Shown piece after piece: positions 1 through 6,110 of a DNA stretch of 6,110 bases. This DNA comes from Flavobacteriaceae bacterium (GTDB taxonomy: Bacteria > Bacteroidota > Bacteroidia > Flavobacteriales > Flavobacteriaceae). Location of the stretch: positions 6,628 to 12,737 of the forward strand of contig NZZH01000062.1 of the NCBI GenBank assembly GCA_002702405.1, written 5' to 3'. Each line of letters starts with the position of its first letter. The first letter of the stretch is position 1. A model generated the notes under the pieces. The model worked only from the letters and a program-made list of their open reading frames with translations, was not told where the DNA came from and made no database searches. The position numbers and the translations under genes were made by a program.

Positions 1-661
1 AAAAGCAAAAATTAATTATGATACCCTTTATAATTTAAAGGATGCTTCATCCTTAGTTAAGGAAATAACTACTTCAAAGTTTGATGCTTCAGTTGATATT
101 GCTGTTCGTTTGGGTATTGATCCTAAAAAAGGAAATGAAATGGTTAGAGGAGTTGTTTCTTTACCTCATGGGACAGGAAAAAAATTAAAAGTTTTAGCTT
201 TAGTTTCTCAAGATAAAGAGAAAGAGGCAAAGGATGCTGGGGCTGATTTTGTAGGACTTGATGATTACCTACAAAAAATTAAAGAAGGTTGGACAGAAGT
301 TGACGTTATTGTTACAATGCCAAGTATTATGGGCAAACTTGGTCCTTTAGGAAAAGTTTTAGGGCCCAGAGGACTGATGCCTAATCCTAAAACGGGTACT
401 GTTACTATGGATATTAAAAAAGCAGTAACTGATGTAAAAGCTGGTAAAATTGATTTTAAGGTCGATAAGACAGGAATTGTACATGTTGCAGTTGGTAAAG
501 TTTCCTTCGAAGCAAAGAAAATAGAAGAAAATGCGGATGAGTTTTTAAAAACAATTCTCAAACTAAAACCTTCATCAAGTAAGGGAACATACATTAAAAG
601 TATTTTTATGTCTAGTTCAATGAGCCCAAGTATACCAATAGAAATTAAAGATTTAGTTTAA
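1..661 (+). CDS. rplA: 50S ribosomal protein uL1 (L1), 5'-truncated by window edge
   Basis: uL1 binds 23S rRNA to build the mobile L1 stalk, which helps release deacylated tRNA from the E site; in many bacteria it also represses its own operon by binding the mRNA. The reading frame is open from the first complete codon (base 2) to the TAA at 659-661, giving 219 visible residues. The family is about 230 residues long, so roughly 10 to 15 N-terminal residues lie outside the window. The visible part starts [20 protein letters not shown], which aligns by eye with the uL1 N-terminus. The TTG at 110 is therefore an internal leucine codon, not a start. The family signature [14 protein letters not shown] is encoded at 362-403, followed by the usual [16 protein letters not shown] block and the C-terminal [17 protein letters not shown] segment. 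The wording is that of Bacteroidota uL1. The gene runs into rplJ after 14 bases. Identification is very secure; lineage is inferred from memory. Confidence 0.98.
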   Translation, partial: KAKINYDTLYNLKDASSLVKEITTSKFDASVDIAVRLGIDPKKGNEMVRGVVSLPHGTGKKLKVLALVSQDKEKEAKDAGADFVGLDDYLQKIKEGWTEVDVIVTMPSIMGKLGPLGKVLGPRGLMPNPKTGTVTMDIKKAVTDVKAGKIDFKVDKTGIVHVAVGKVSFEAKKIEENADEFLKTILKLKPSSSKGTYIKSIFMSSSMSPSIPIEIKDLV

Positions 662-677
662 AGAAATTTAAATAAAT
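651..677 (+). promoter_or_regulatory. Candidate A-U hairpin over the rplA stop and rplJ start
   Basis: Bases 651-655 (ATTTA) can pair with 673-677 (TAAAT), and 657-662 (TTTAAA) with 667-672 (TTTAAA). This leaves a single bulged G at 656 and a GAAA loop at 663-666: 11 pairs, all A-U. The left arm contains the rplA stop codon (659-661), and the right arm includes the first two bases of the rplJ ATG (676-678). A ribosome terminating on rplA would open the stem, so translational coupling of rplJ to rplA is a reasonable inference. The pairing is seen directly; function is not. The stem has no G-C pair and the region is very AT-rich, so chance is a real alternative. Confidence 0.3.
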
Positions 678-1197
678 GACAAGAGAAGAAAAAAAACAAG
701 TTATTGAAGATTTAACATCAGAATTAAGTGAAGTTAAAAACTTTTATCTAACAGATATAGCAGGTTTAAATTCTTCTGAAACCTCCGCTTTAAGAAGACT
801 TTGCTTCAAATCTAACGTAAAACTTTCTGTTGTAAAAAATACACTTTTAGCGAAAGCTATGGAAGCTTCAGAAAGAGATTTTGGTGATTTAAAAGACATT
901 CTAAAGGGTAACACATCATTAATGTTCTCGGAGGTAGGCAATATGCCAGCAAAAATAATTAAAGATTTTAGGAAAAAATCTGAAAAACCTTTTCTGAAAG
1001 GTGCCTTTGTTGAGGAATCAATTTATATTGGAGATGATCAGATATCCACTCTTGTTTCTTTAAAATCTAAAGAAGAGGTGATTGGAGAAATAATTGGTCT
1101 TTTACAATCTCCAGTTAAAAATATAATTTCCTCCTTGAAATCAGGTGATGGAAAAATCTCAGCAATATTAAAGACATTATCAAATCAAAAGCAATAA
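676..1197 (+). CDS. rplJ: 50S ribosomal protein uL10 (L10)
   Basis: uL10 is the base of the ribosomal factor-binding stalk: its N-terminal domain binds 23S rRNA and its C-terminal helix carries dimers of bL12. The product has 173 residues, against about 165 in E. coli, normal for the family. The N-terminus MTREEKKQVIEDL, the conserved VVKNTLLAKA (residues 52-61) and LKGNTS (76-81) identify it. Residues about 131-173 form a hydrophobic, probably helical tail (EVIGEIIGLLQSPVKNIISS onward) that matches the bL12-docking helix; the number of dimers it holds cannot be read with certainty. The ATG at 676 is chosen because the family N-terminus begins exactly there. It lies 14 bases after the rplA stop with no Shine-Dalgarno sequence, and its ATG may be partly paired in the hairpin described above. 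In other bacteria uL10-bL12 represses this operon by binding an mRNA leader; such a leader is not recognised here. Confidence 0.97.
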   Translation: MTREEKKQVIEDLTSELSEVKNFYLTDIAGLNSSETSALRRLCFKSNVKLSVVKNTLLAKAMEASERDFGDLKDILKGNTSLMFSEVGNMPAKIIKDFRKKSEKPFLKGAFVEESIYIGDDQISTLVSLKSKEEVIGEIIGLLQSPVKNIISSLKSGDGKISAILKTLSNQKQ

Positions 1198-1233
1198 TTA
1201 TAAATTAATAATAAATTTTCAAAAATTCTAAAA

Positions 1234-1614
1234 ATGGCAGATCTAAAAAAATTCGCAGAACAGCTTGTTAACTTGACAGTTAAAGAAGTCAATGAATTAG
1301 CAGATATTTTAAAAGACGAGTACGGTATTGAACCTGCAGCAGCTGCTGTAACTGTTTCAGGAGGGGCTTCAGCTCCTGCTGAAGGTGCAGATGCAGAGGA
1401 GAAATCAGAATTCTCAGTTATTATTACTGCTTCAGGTGGTTCCAAGCTTGCGGTTGTAAAATTAGTTAAGGAATTAACAGGTCAAGGTCTAAAAGAAGCA
1501 AAAGATCTTGTAGATAATGTACCGAGTACTATTAAAGAAGGAGTCTCAAAAGACGAGGCAGATGGACTTAAAAAATCACTTGAAGAAGCTGGAGCTGAAG
1601 TTGAGCTCAAGTAA
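1234..1614 (+). CDS. rplL: 50S ribosomal protein bL12 (L7/L12)
   Basis: bL12 is the multi-copy stalk protein that recruits EF-Tu, EF-G, IF2 and release factors and stimulates their GTPase activity. The 126-residue product has the classic three parts: an N-terminal dimerisation and uL10-binding region (about 1-33), an Ala/Gly/Pro-rich acidic hinge (about 34-57, [20 protein letters not shown]), and the globular factor-binding domain (about 58-126) with [23 protein letters not shown] and the ending [10 protein letters not shown]. One residue is mildly unusual: Gln84 in TGQGLKEAK, where TGLGLKEAK is the form known from E. coli and many others. The ATG at 1234 follows a 36-base A/T-rich gap after rplJ, with A at -3, -12 and -13 and no Shine-Dalgarno sequence, as is usual in Bacteroidota. 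Several copies of bL12 are needed per uL10, so this start should be stronger than that of rplJ. That difference is inferred, not visible. Confidence 0.98.
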   Translation: MADLKKFAEQLVNLTVKEVNELADILKDEYGIEPAAAAVTVSGGASAPAEGADAEEKSEFSVIITASGGSKLAVVKLVKELTGQGLKEAKDLVDNVPSTIKEGVSKDEADGLKKSLEEAGAEVELK

Positions 1615-1703
1615 TTTCAATTTCTTTTCCTGATTCATTGATAGTCAACGATTCATTATTTAAAAATGTAGTTATAGTTTTTTAAAATTCAAACAAATTA
1701 TAT
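1615..1703 (+). other. rplL-rpoB intergenic spacer (89 bases)
   Basis: This is the longest non-coding stretch in the window. It is very AT-rich. It holds a direct repeat GATTCATT (1632-1639 and 1650-1657) flanking a short palindrome TTGATAGTCAA (1638-1648), and a possible 8-bp all-A-U stem pairing 1659-1666 (TTTAAAAA) with 1679-1686 (TTTTTAAA) around a 12-base loop. There is no G-C-rich stem followed by a T-run, so no intrinsic terminator is seen. TAGTTTTT at 1675-1682 resembles the Bacteroidota -7 consensus TAnnTTTG, but no TTG lies at the expected distance upstream, so no promoter is called. In E. coli the equivalent spacer holds an attenuator and an RNase III site; neither is recognisable here. 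Confidence 0.45.
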
Positions 1704-4700
1704 ATGCCCGATAATAGAATAGATTTTGCTGCAGCAAAGCACTCCCCAGAATACCCCGACTTTTTAGACATACAAATTAAATCTTTTCAAGACTTTTTTC
1801 AACTTGAAACAAAGTCTGACGAACGCAAAGAAGAAGGATTATTCAATACTTTTAAAGAAAATTTCCCTATTACAGACACGCGAAATCAGTTTGTGTTGGA
1901 ATTCATTGATTATTTTATAGATCCACCTCGTTATTCAATTCAAGAATGTATTGAAAGAGGATTAACTTATTCTGTCCCCCTTAAGGCAAGACTTAAACTT
2001 TTTTGTACAGATCCTGAACATGAAGATTTTGAAACGATTGTTCAAGATGTTTTTTTAGGCACCATCCCTTATATGACTCCAAGTGGAACTTTTATAGTTA
2101 ACGGAGCAGAAAGAGTTGTAGTTTCTCAACTACATAGATCTCCAGGTGTATTTTTTGGACAATCTTTTCACGCAAATGGAACTAAATTATATTCTGCAAG
2201 AGTAATTCCTTTTAAAGGATCGTGGATAGAATTTGCAACTGACATTAATAATGTTATGTATGCCTATATTGATCGGAAGAAGAAGCTTCCAGTCACAACT
2301 CTTTTCCGTGCAATTGGATATGAAAGTGATAAAGAAATACTTGAAATATTTGATCTTGCTGAAGAAGTTAAGGTTTCCAAATCTGGGCTCAAAAAAGTAT
2401 TAAATCGAAAATTGGCAGCTAGAGTATTAAAAACATGGCATGAAGATTTTGTTGATGAAGATACGGGAGAAGTTATATCAATAGAAAGAAATGAAATTGT
2501 AATAGATAGAGATACAGTATTAGAAAAAGATCATCTTCAAGAAATTATGGATGCTGAAGTAAAGACAATTCTTCTTCACAAACAAGATTCACATCTTGCA
2601 GATTACGCTATAATCCATAATACTCTTCAAAAAGATCCTACAAATTCTGAAAAAGAGGCTGTTGAACACATTTACAGACAACTTAGAAATGCTGAGCCTC
2701 CAGACGAAGATACAGCGAGAGGTATAATAGATAAATTATTTTTTTCAGATCAAAGATACAATTTGGGTGAAGTAGGTAGGTATCGAATGAATAAAAAATT
2801 AGGACTTGAAGTTGAAATGGATATGCAAGTTTTGACAAAACTTGATATTATTACTATTGTAAAGTACTTAATTGAATTAATTAATTCAAAGGCAGAAATT
2901 GATGATATTGATCATCTTTCTAACAGAAGAGTCAGGACTGTTGGTGAGCAATTATCTTCTCAGTTTGGTGTTGGACTTGCAAGAATGGCAAGAACTATCA
3001 GAGAAAGAATGAATGTTCGTGATAATGAGGTTTTCACACCTATTGATTTAATTAATGCAAAAACTCTTTCATCAGTTATAAACACTTTTTTTGGCACAAA
3101 TCAACTCTCACAATTTATGGATGCAACTAATCCTTTAGCTGAAATAACTCATAAGAGAAGACTTTCAGCTCTGGGCCCTGGAGGTTTATCTCGAGAACGT
3201 GCTGGTTTTGAAGTTAGAGATGTCCATTACACTCATTATGGTAGATTATGTCCAATAGAAACTCCTGAGGGTCCAAATATTGGATTGATTTCTTCCCTAG
3301 GGGTTTATGCTAAGGTAAATAACCTTGGATTTATTGAAACTCCTTATCGGAAAGTTGAAAAAGGAAAGATAAATTTAAATGACACAATATATCTAAGTGC
3401 AGAAGAAGAAGAAGACAACTTAATTGCCCAGGCTAATATACCTTATGATAAAAACGGTAAAATAACAATTGATAGGGTTATCGCAAGAGATCAAGCGGAT
3501 TTTCCTGTAGTTGAACCCAAAGAAATTAATTATACTGATGTTGCCCCAAATCAAATAGCCTCTATATCCGCTTCATTAATTCCATTTCTAGAGCATGATG
3601 ATGCCAATCGAGCTTTGATGGGATCAAATATGATGAGACAGGCTGTGCCTCTTTTGCGTCCTGAGTCTCCTATTGTTGGAACTGGTCTGGAAAGACAGGT
3701 TGCTTCAGACTCAAGAGTACTTGTCAATTCTGAGGGAGAAGGAAAGGTAAAATACGTAGATTCTGATAAGATAGTAATTAAATATGATCGATCTAAAGAG
3801 GAAAAGATGACCAGTTTTGAAGACGATATAAAAACATATGATCTGATTAAGTTTAGAAAAACAAATCAAGGTACATGCATTAATCTGAAACCGATAGTAA
3901 AAAAAGGAGACAAGGTATATAAAGGTATGGTTTTGTGTGAGGGTTATGCTACTGAGAAAGGAGAACTTGCATTGGGTAGAAATATGATGGTTGCATTTAT
4001 GCCATGGAAGGGTTACAACTTTGAAGATGCAATTGTTGTTTCAGAAAAAGTTGTGAGAGAAGATATATTTACTTCTATTCATATTGATGAATATTCAATA
4101 GATGTTCGTGACACTAAGTTAGGTACTGAAGAATTGACTAATGATATACCTAATGTTAGTGAAGAAGCAACAAAAGATTTAGACGAAAACGGTATGATTC
4201 GTGTTGGCGCAGAAGTTAATCCTGGAGATATTTTGATCGGCAAAATAACTCCAAAGGGAGAATCAGATCCATCTCCTGAGGAAAAGTTATTACGTGCTAT
4301 TTTTGGCGATAAAGCAGGTGATGTTAAGGATGCATCATTAAAAGCTCCACCATCACTTCATGGAGTAGTTATTGACAAAAAGCTTTTTACAAGGCCTTTT
4401 AAGGATAAAAGAAGACGAAATCAAGATAAGCAAGAATTAGAGATATTAGAAAAACAATTCAAGGTTAAATTTGATGAATTGCAAAATAGTCTTGTAGAGA
4501 AATTATACGCAATTGTCTCTGGTAAAACCTCACAAGGGATAACAAATGATCTGGGTGAGGAGGTTGTATCTAAAGGTAAAAAATACTCTTTGAAATTACT
4601 TCAGAAAATAGATGATTATACTCATTTAAATTTATCTTCATGGACAAACTCAGCCAAAACGAATAAACTCGTTGCAGATTTAATTCATAATTATAAGATT

Positions 4701-5504
4701 AAAGAAAATGATCTTCAAGGTGTTCTAAGAAGAGAAAAATTTACTATTAGTGTCGGAGATGAATTACCTGCTGGCGTAAAGAAATTAGCTAAGGTTTATG
4801 TGGCAAAAAAGAGAAAGCTTAAAGTTGGAGATAAAATGGCAGGTAGACATGGTAACAAAGGAATTGTAGCTAGAATTGTCCGTGAGGAAGAAATGCCTTT
4901 TCTTGAAGATGGAACTCCAGTAGATATTGTCTTAAACCCATTAGGAGTTCCCTCAAGAATGAATATTGGTCAAATATATGAAACAGTTTTAGGTTGGGCT
5001 GGTCTAAATTTGAATAAAAAGTTTTCCACTCCAATTTTTGACGGTGCTTCAATTGATCAGATAAACAAATTAACTGAAGAGGGAAGAGTTCCCCAATATG
5101 GACACACTTATTTATATGATGGGGGAACAGGAGATCGTTTTGATCAAGCAGCCACGGTAGGTGTTATTTATATGCTTAAGTTGGGACATATGGTTGATGA
5201 CAAAATGCATTCAAGATCTATAGGTCCCTATTCTCTTATAACTCAGCAACCGCTTGGAGGTAAGGCACAGTTTGGCGGTCAAAGGTTTGGTGAGATGGAA
5301 GTATGGGCTCTAGAAGCTTACGGTGCTTCCAGCGCTTTACAAGAAATATTAACAGTTAAGTCAGATGACGTTATAGGTAGAGCTAAAACATATGAATCTA
5401 TTGTTAAAGGTGAAACTCTGCCAGAGCCAGGATTACCTGAATCATTTAATGTTTTAATGCATGAATTAAAGGGGCTTGGCCTAGATATAAGATTAGTAGA
5501 ATAA
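1704..5504 (+). CDS. rpoB: DNA-directed RNA polymerase subunit beta
   Basis: RpoB forms, with beta prime, the catalytic cleft of RNA polymerase and the rifampicin site. The product has 1266 residues, near the roughly 1270 usual in Flavobacteriia and shorter than E. coli's 1342. In order: N-terminal [28 protein letters not shown] (about 138-151); a lobe region with a lineage-type insertion (about 205-340); the rifampicin region (about 464-490); [26 protein letters not shown] with acidic pair E774/D775 near the active site; a charged helical, probably coiled-coil insertion (about 899-1012) where E. coli has its second variable insertion; [12 protein letters not shown] with active-site lysines K1044 and K1052 (E. 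coli K1065, K1073); and the C-terminal [20 protein letters not shown] clamp segment. Rifampicin contacts Q470, D473, H483 and S488 (E. coli Q513, D516, H526, S531) are all the sensitive type. The ATG at 1704 fits the family start and lacks a Shine-Dalgarno sequence. No intein, frameshift or truncation was seen. Confidence 0.99.
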   Translation: MPDNRIDFAAAKHSPEYPDFLDIQIKSFQDFFQLETKSDERKEEGLFNTFKENFPITDTRNQFVLEFIDYFIDPPRYSIQECIERGLTYSVPLKARLKLFCTDPEHEDFETIVQDVFLGTIPYMTPSGTFIVNGAERVVVSQLHRSPGVFFGQSFHANGTKLYSARVIPFKGSWIEFATDINNVMYAYIDRKKKLPVTTLFRAIGYESDKEILEIFDLAEEVKVSKSGLKKVLNRKLAARVLKTWHEDFVDEDTGEVISIERNEIVIDRDTVLEKDHLQEIMDAEVKTILLHKQDSHLADYAIIHNTLQKDPTNSEKEAVEHIYRQLRNAEPPDEDTARGIIDKLFFSDQRYNLGEVGRYRMNKKLGLEVEMDMQVLTKLDIITIVKYLIELINSKAEIDDIDHLSNRRVRTVGEQLSSQFGVGLARMARTIRERMNVRDNEVFTPIDLINAKTLSSVINTFFGTNQLSQFMDATNPLAEITHKRRLSALGPGGLSRERAGFEVRDVHYTHYGRLCPIETPEGPNIGLISSLGVYAKVNNLGFIETPYRKVEKGKINLNDTIYLSAEEEEDNLIAQANIPYDKNGKITIDRVIARDQADFPVVEPKEINYTDVAPNQIASISASLIPFLEHDDANRALMGSNMMRQAVPLLRPESPIVGTGLERQVASDSRVLVNSEGEGKVKYVDSDKIVIKYDRSKEEKMTSFEDDIKTYDLIKFRKTNQGTCINLKPIVKKGDKVYKGMVLCEGYATEKGELALGRNMMVAFMPWKGYNFEDAIVVSEKVVREDIFTSIHIDEYSIDVRDTKLGTEELTNDIPNVSEEATKDLDENGMIRVGAEVNPGDILIGKITPKGESDPSPEEKLLRAIFGDKAGDVKDASLKAPPSLHGVVIDKKLFTRPFKDKRRRNQDKQELEILEKQFKVKFDELQNSLVEKLYAIVSGKTSQGITNDLGEEVVSKGKKYSLKLLQKIDDYTHLNLSSWTNSAKTNKLVADLIHNYKIKENDLQGVLRREKFTISVGDELPAGVKKLAKVYVAKKRKLKVGDKMAGRHGNKGIVARIVREEEMPFLEDGTPVDIVLNPLGVPSRMNIGQIYETVLGWAGLNLNKKFSTPIFDGASIDQINKLTEEGRVPQYGHTYLYDGGTGDRFDQAATVGVIYMLKLGHMVDDKMHSRSIGPYSLITQQPLGGKAQFGGQRFGEMEVWALEAYGASSALQEILTVKSDDVIGRAKTYESIVKGETLPEPGLPESFNVLMHELKGLGLDIRLVE

Positions 5505-5512
5505 ATTTAATC

Positions 5513-5520
5513 AAGGGAGA
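5513..5520 (+). promoter_or_regulatory. Shine-Dalgarno-like site before rpoC
   Basis: AAGGGAGA contains the core GGAG at 5516-5519, ten bases before the rpoC ATG at 5530. It could pair with the 16S rRNA tail, though the spacing is on the long side. None of the other three starts in the window (rplJ, rplL, rpoB) has anything similar, which fits the general disuse of Shine-Dalgarno sequences in Bacteroidota. The same start also has A at -3 and -6, which favour initiation in Flavobacterium. The site may therefore be a coincidence rather than functional. Confidence 0.3.
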
Positions 5521-5529
5521 TACAAAATT

Positions 5530-6110
5530 ATGATAAGAAATAATGAACTAATTACTCAGAAGAAATTTAATAAGATTTCAATTGGATTGGCATCACCAGA
5601 AGTTGTTTTAGCTAATTCTAGGGGAGAAGTCCTTAAACCAGAAACTATTAATTATAGAACACATAAGCCAGAGAGAGATGGTCTTTTTTGTGAAAGAATT
5701 TTTGGTCCTGTTAAAGATTTTGAATGTGCTTGTGGAAAATATAAGCGAATTAGGTACAAAGGAATCGTTTGTGATAGATGTGGCGTTGAGGTTACGGAAA
5801 AAAAAGTCAGACGTGATAGAGTTGGCCACATAAGTCTGGTAGTTCCTGTTGCTCATATATGGTATTTTCGATCATTGCCAAATAAGATAGGATATCTTTT
5901 AGGTCTTCCTTCAAAAAAATTGGATATGATAATTTATTATGAAAGATATGTTGTCATCCAGGCAGGTGTTGCAAAAAATTCTGAGGGAGAGCCCCTGGAG
6001 GTAATGGATTTTTTAACAGAAGAGGAATATTTAAATGTCATGGAAAGTCTTCCCCCTGAAAATCAGTTTATGGAAGATTCTGACCCAAATAAATTTATTG
6101 CAAAGATGGG
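5530..6110 (+). CDS. rpoC: DNA-directed RNA polymerase subunit beta prime, 3'-truncated by window edge
   Basis: RpoC carries the catalytic magnesium-binding loop and forms the clamp of RNA polymerase with beta. Only the first 193 codons plus two bases are present, of about 1430 expected, and the frame is open to the window edge. The start [20 protein letters not shown] leads into [20 protein letters not shown] and [20 protein letters not shown], the standard N-terminus in flavobacteria. The clamp zinc site is intact: C66 and C68 (CACG), then C81 and C84 (CDRCG), matching E. coli C70, C72, C85 and C88. It is followed by [20 protein letters not shown] and the [20 protein letters not shown] block. 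The ATG at 5530 is 25 bases after the rpoB stop and is the only in-frame start giving the family N-terminus, so the gene is surely co-transcribed with rpoB. The catalytic NADFDGD motif lies outside the window. Confidence 0.98.
   Translation, partial: MIRNNELITQKKFNKISIGLASPEVVLANSRGEVLKPETINYRTHKPERDGLFCERIFGPVKDFECACGKYKRIRYKGIVCDRCGVEVTEKKVRRDRVGHISLVVPVAHIWYFRSLPNKIGYLLGLPSKKLDMIIYYERYVVIQAGVAKNSEGEPLEVMDFLTEEEYLNVMESLPPENQFMEDSDPNKFIAKM

Noticed and set aside
110..112. TTG as the start codon of the uL1 gene
   Set aside because: The same frame is open upstream to base 2 and encodes recognisable uL1 sequence, so the TTG is an internal leucine codon and the true start is outside the window.
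1212..1219. Promoter -7 element (TAAATTTT) before rplL
   Set aside because: It only partly matches TAnnTTTG and no upstream TTG element lies at a suitable distance; such strings are frequent in this composition.
1195..1227. Short hairpins in the rplJ-rplL gap (1195-1199 with 1203-1207; 1214-1218 with 1223-1227)
   Set aside because: Each is only five A-U pairs in extremely AT-rich DNA, which is expected by chance; neither has a terminator-like tail.
1185..1445. Reverse-strand open frame of 86 codons opposite rplL
   Set aside because: It lies opposite rplL, its Ala/Pro/Glu-rich text mirrors the bL12 hinge codons, and it resembles no known protein. The other reverse-strand frames (265-594, 744-941, 4870-5052, 5608-5856) are likewise shadows of uL1, uL10, RpoB and RpoC.
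3402..3413. (GAA)4 microrepeat inside rpoB
   Set aside because: It encodes the conserved acidic run in SAEEEEDN of flavobacterial RpoB and is explained by protein sequence.
4392..4739. Charged helical stretch in RpoB as a possible foreign insertion or intein
   Set aside because: It has no intein splice motifs and matches, as I recall it, the normal variable insertion of flavobacterial RpoB; the flanking conserved blocks are in the expected order and frame.

Overview
The window is a stretch of the conserved ribosomal protein / RNA polymerase operon: the 3' part of rplA (uL1), complete rplJ (uL10), complete rplL (bL12), complete rpoB (RNA polymerase beta subunit) and the first 193 codons of rpoC (beta prime). 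All genes are on the + strand and tightly packed, with gaps of 14, 36, 89 and 25 bases. About 97 percent of the window is coding.

The organism is most likely a member of the Bacteroidota, probably of class Flavobacteriia, with an AT-rich genome. The basis is protein wording recalled from the families (no alignment was run): uL1 with [20 protein letters not shown], bL12 with [20 protein letters not shown], a 1266-residue RpoB whose text follows flavobacterial RpoB closely over its whole length, and an RpoC N-terminus ([12 protein letters not shown], then [15 protein letters not shown]) typical of that class. The mostly Shine-Dalgarno-free, A/T-rich starts, the preference for AGA arginine codons and the AT-rich composition fit a free-living, possibly marine, flavobacterium; the habitat is a guess.

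The genes work together at two levels. uL1 forms the mobile L1 stalk of the 50S subunit at the tRNA exit side. uL10 and bL12 form the other stalk, which recruits translation factors. RpoB and RpoC together make the catalytic centre of RNA polymerase. Co-transcription ties ribosome production to RNA polymerase production. No promoter or intrinsic terminator was found inside the window, so transcription probably enters from upstream (rplK/rplA side) and leaves downstream of rpoC.

No accessory genes, mobile elements, CRISPR, RNA genes, inteins or frameshifts were seen, and no undescribed system. The points worth a second look are small: an A-U hairpin spanning the rplA stop and rplJ start, the lack of room for a classical L10 leader, the rplL-rpoB spacer, and a Shine-Dalgarno-like sequence before rpoC only.
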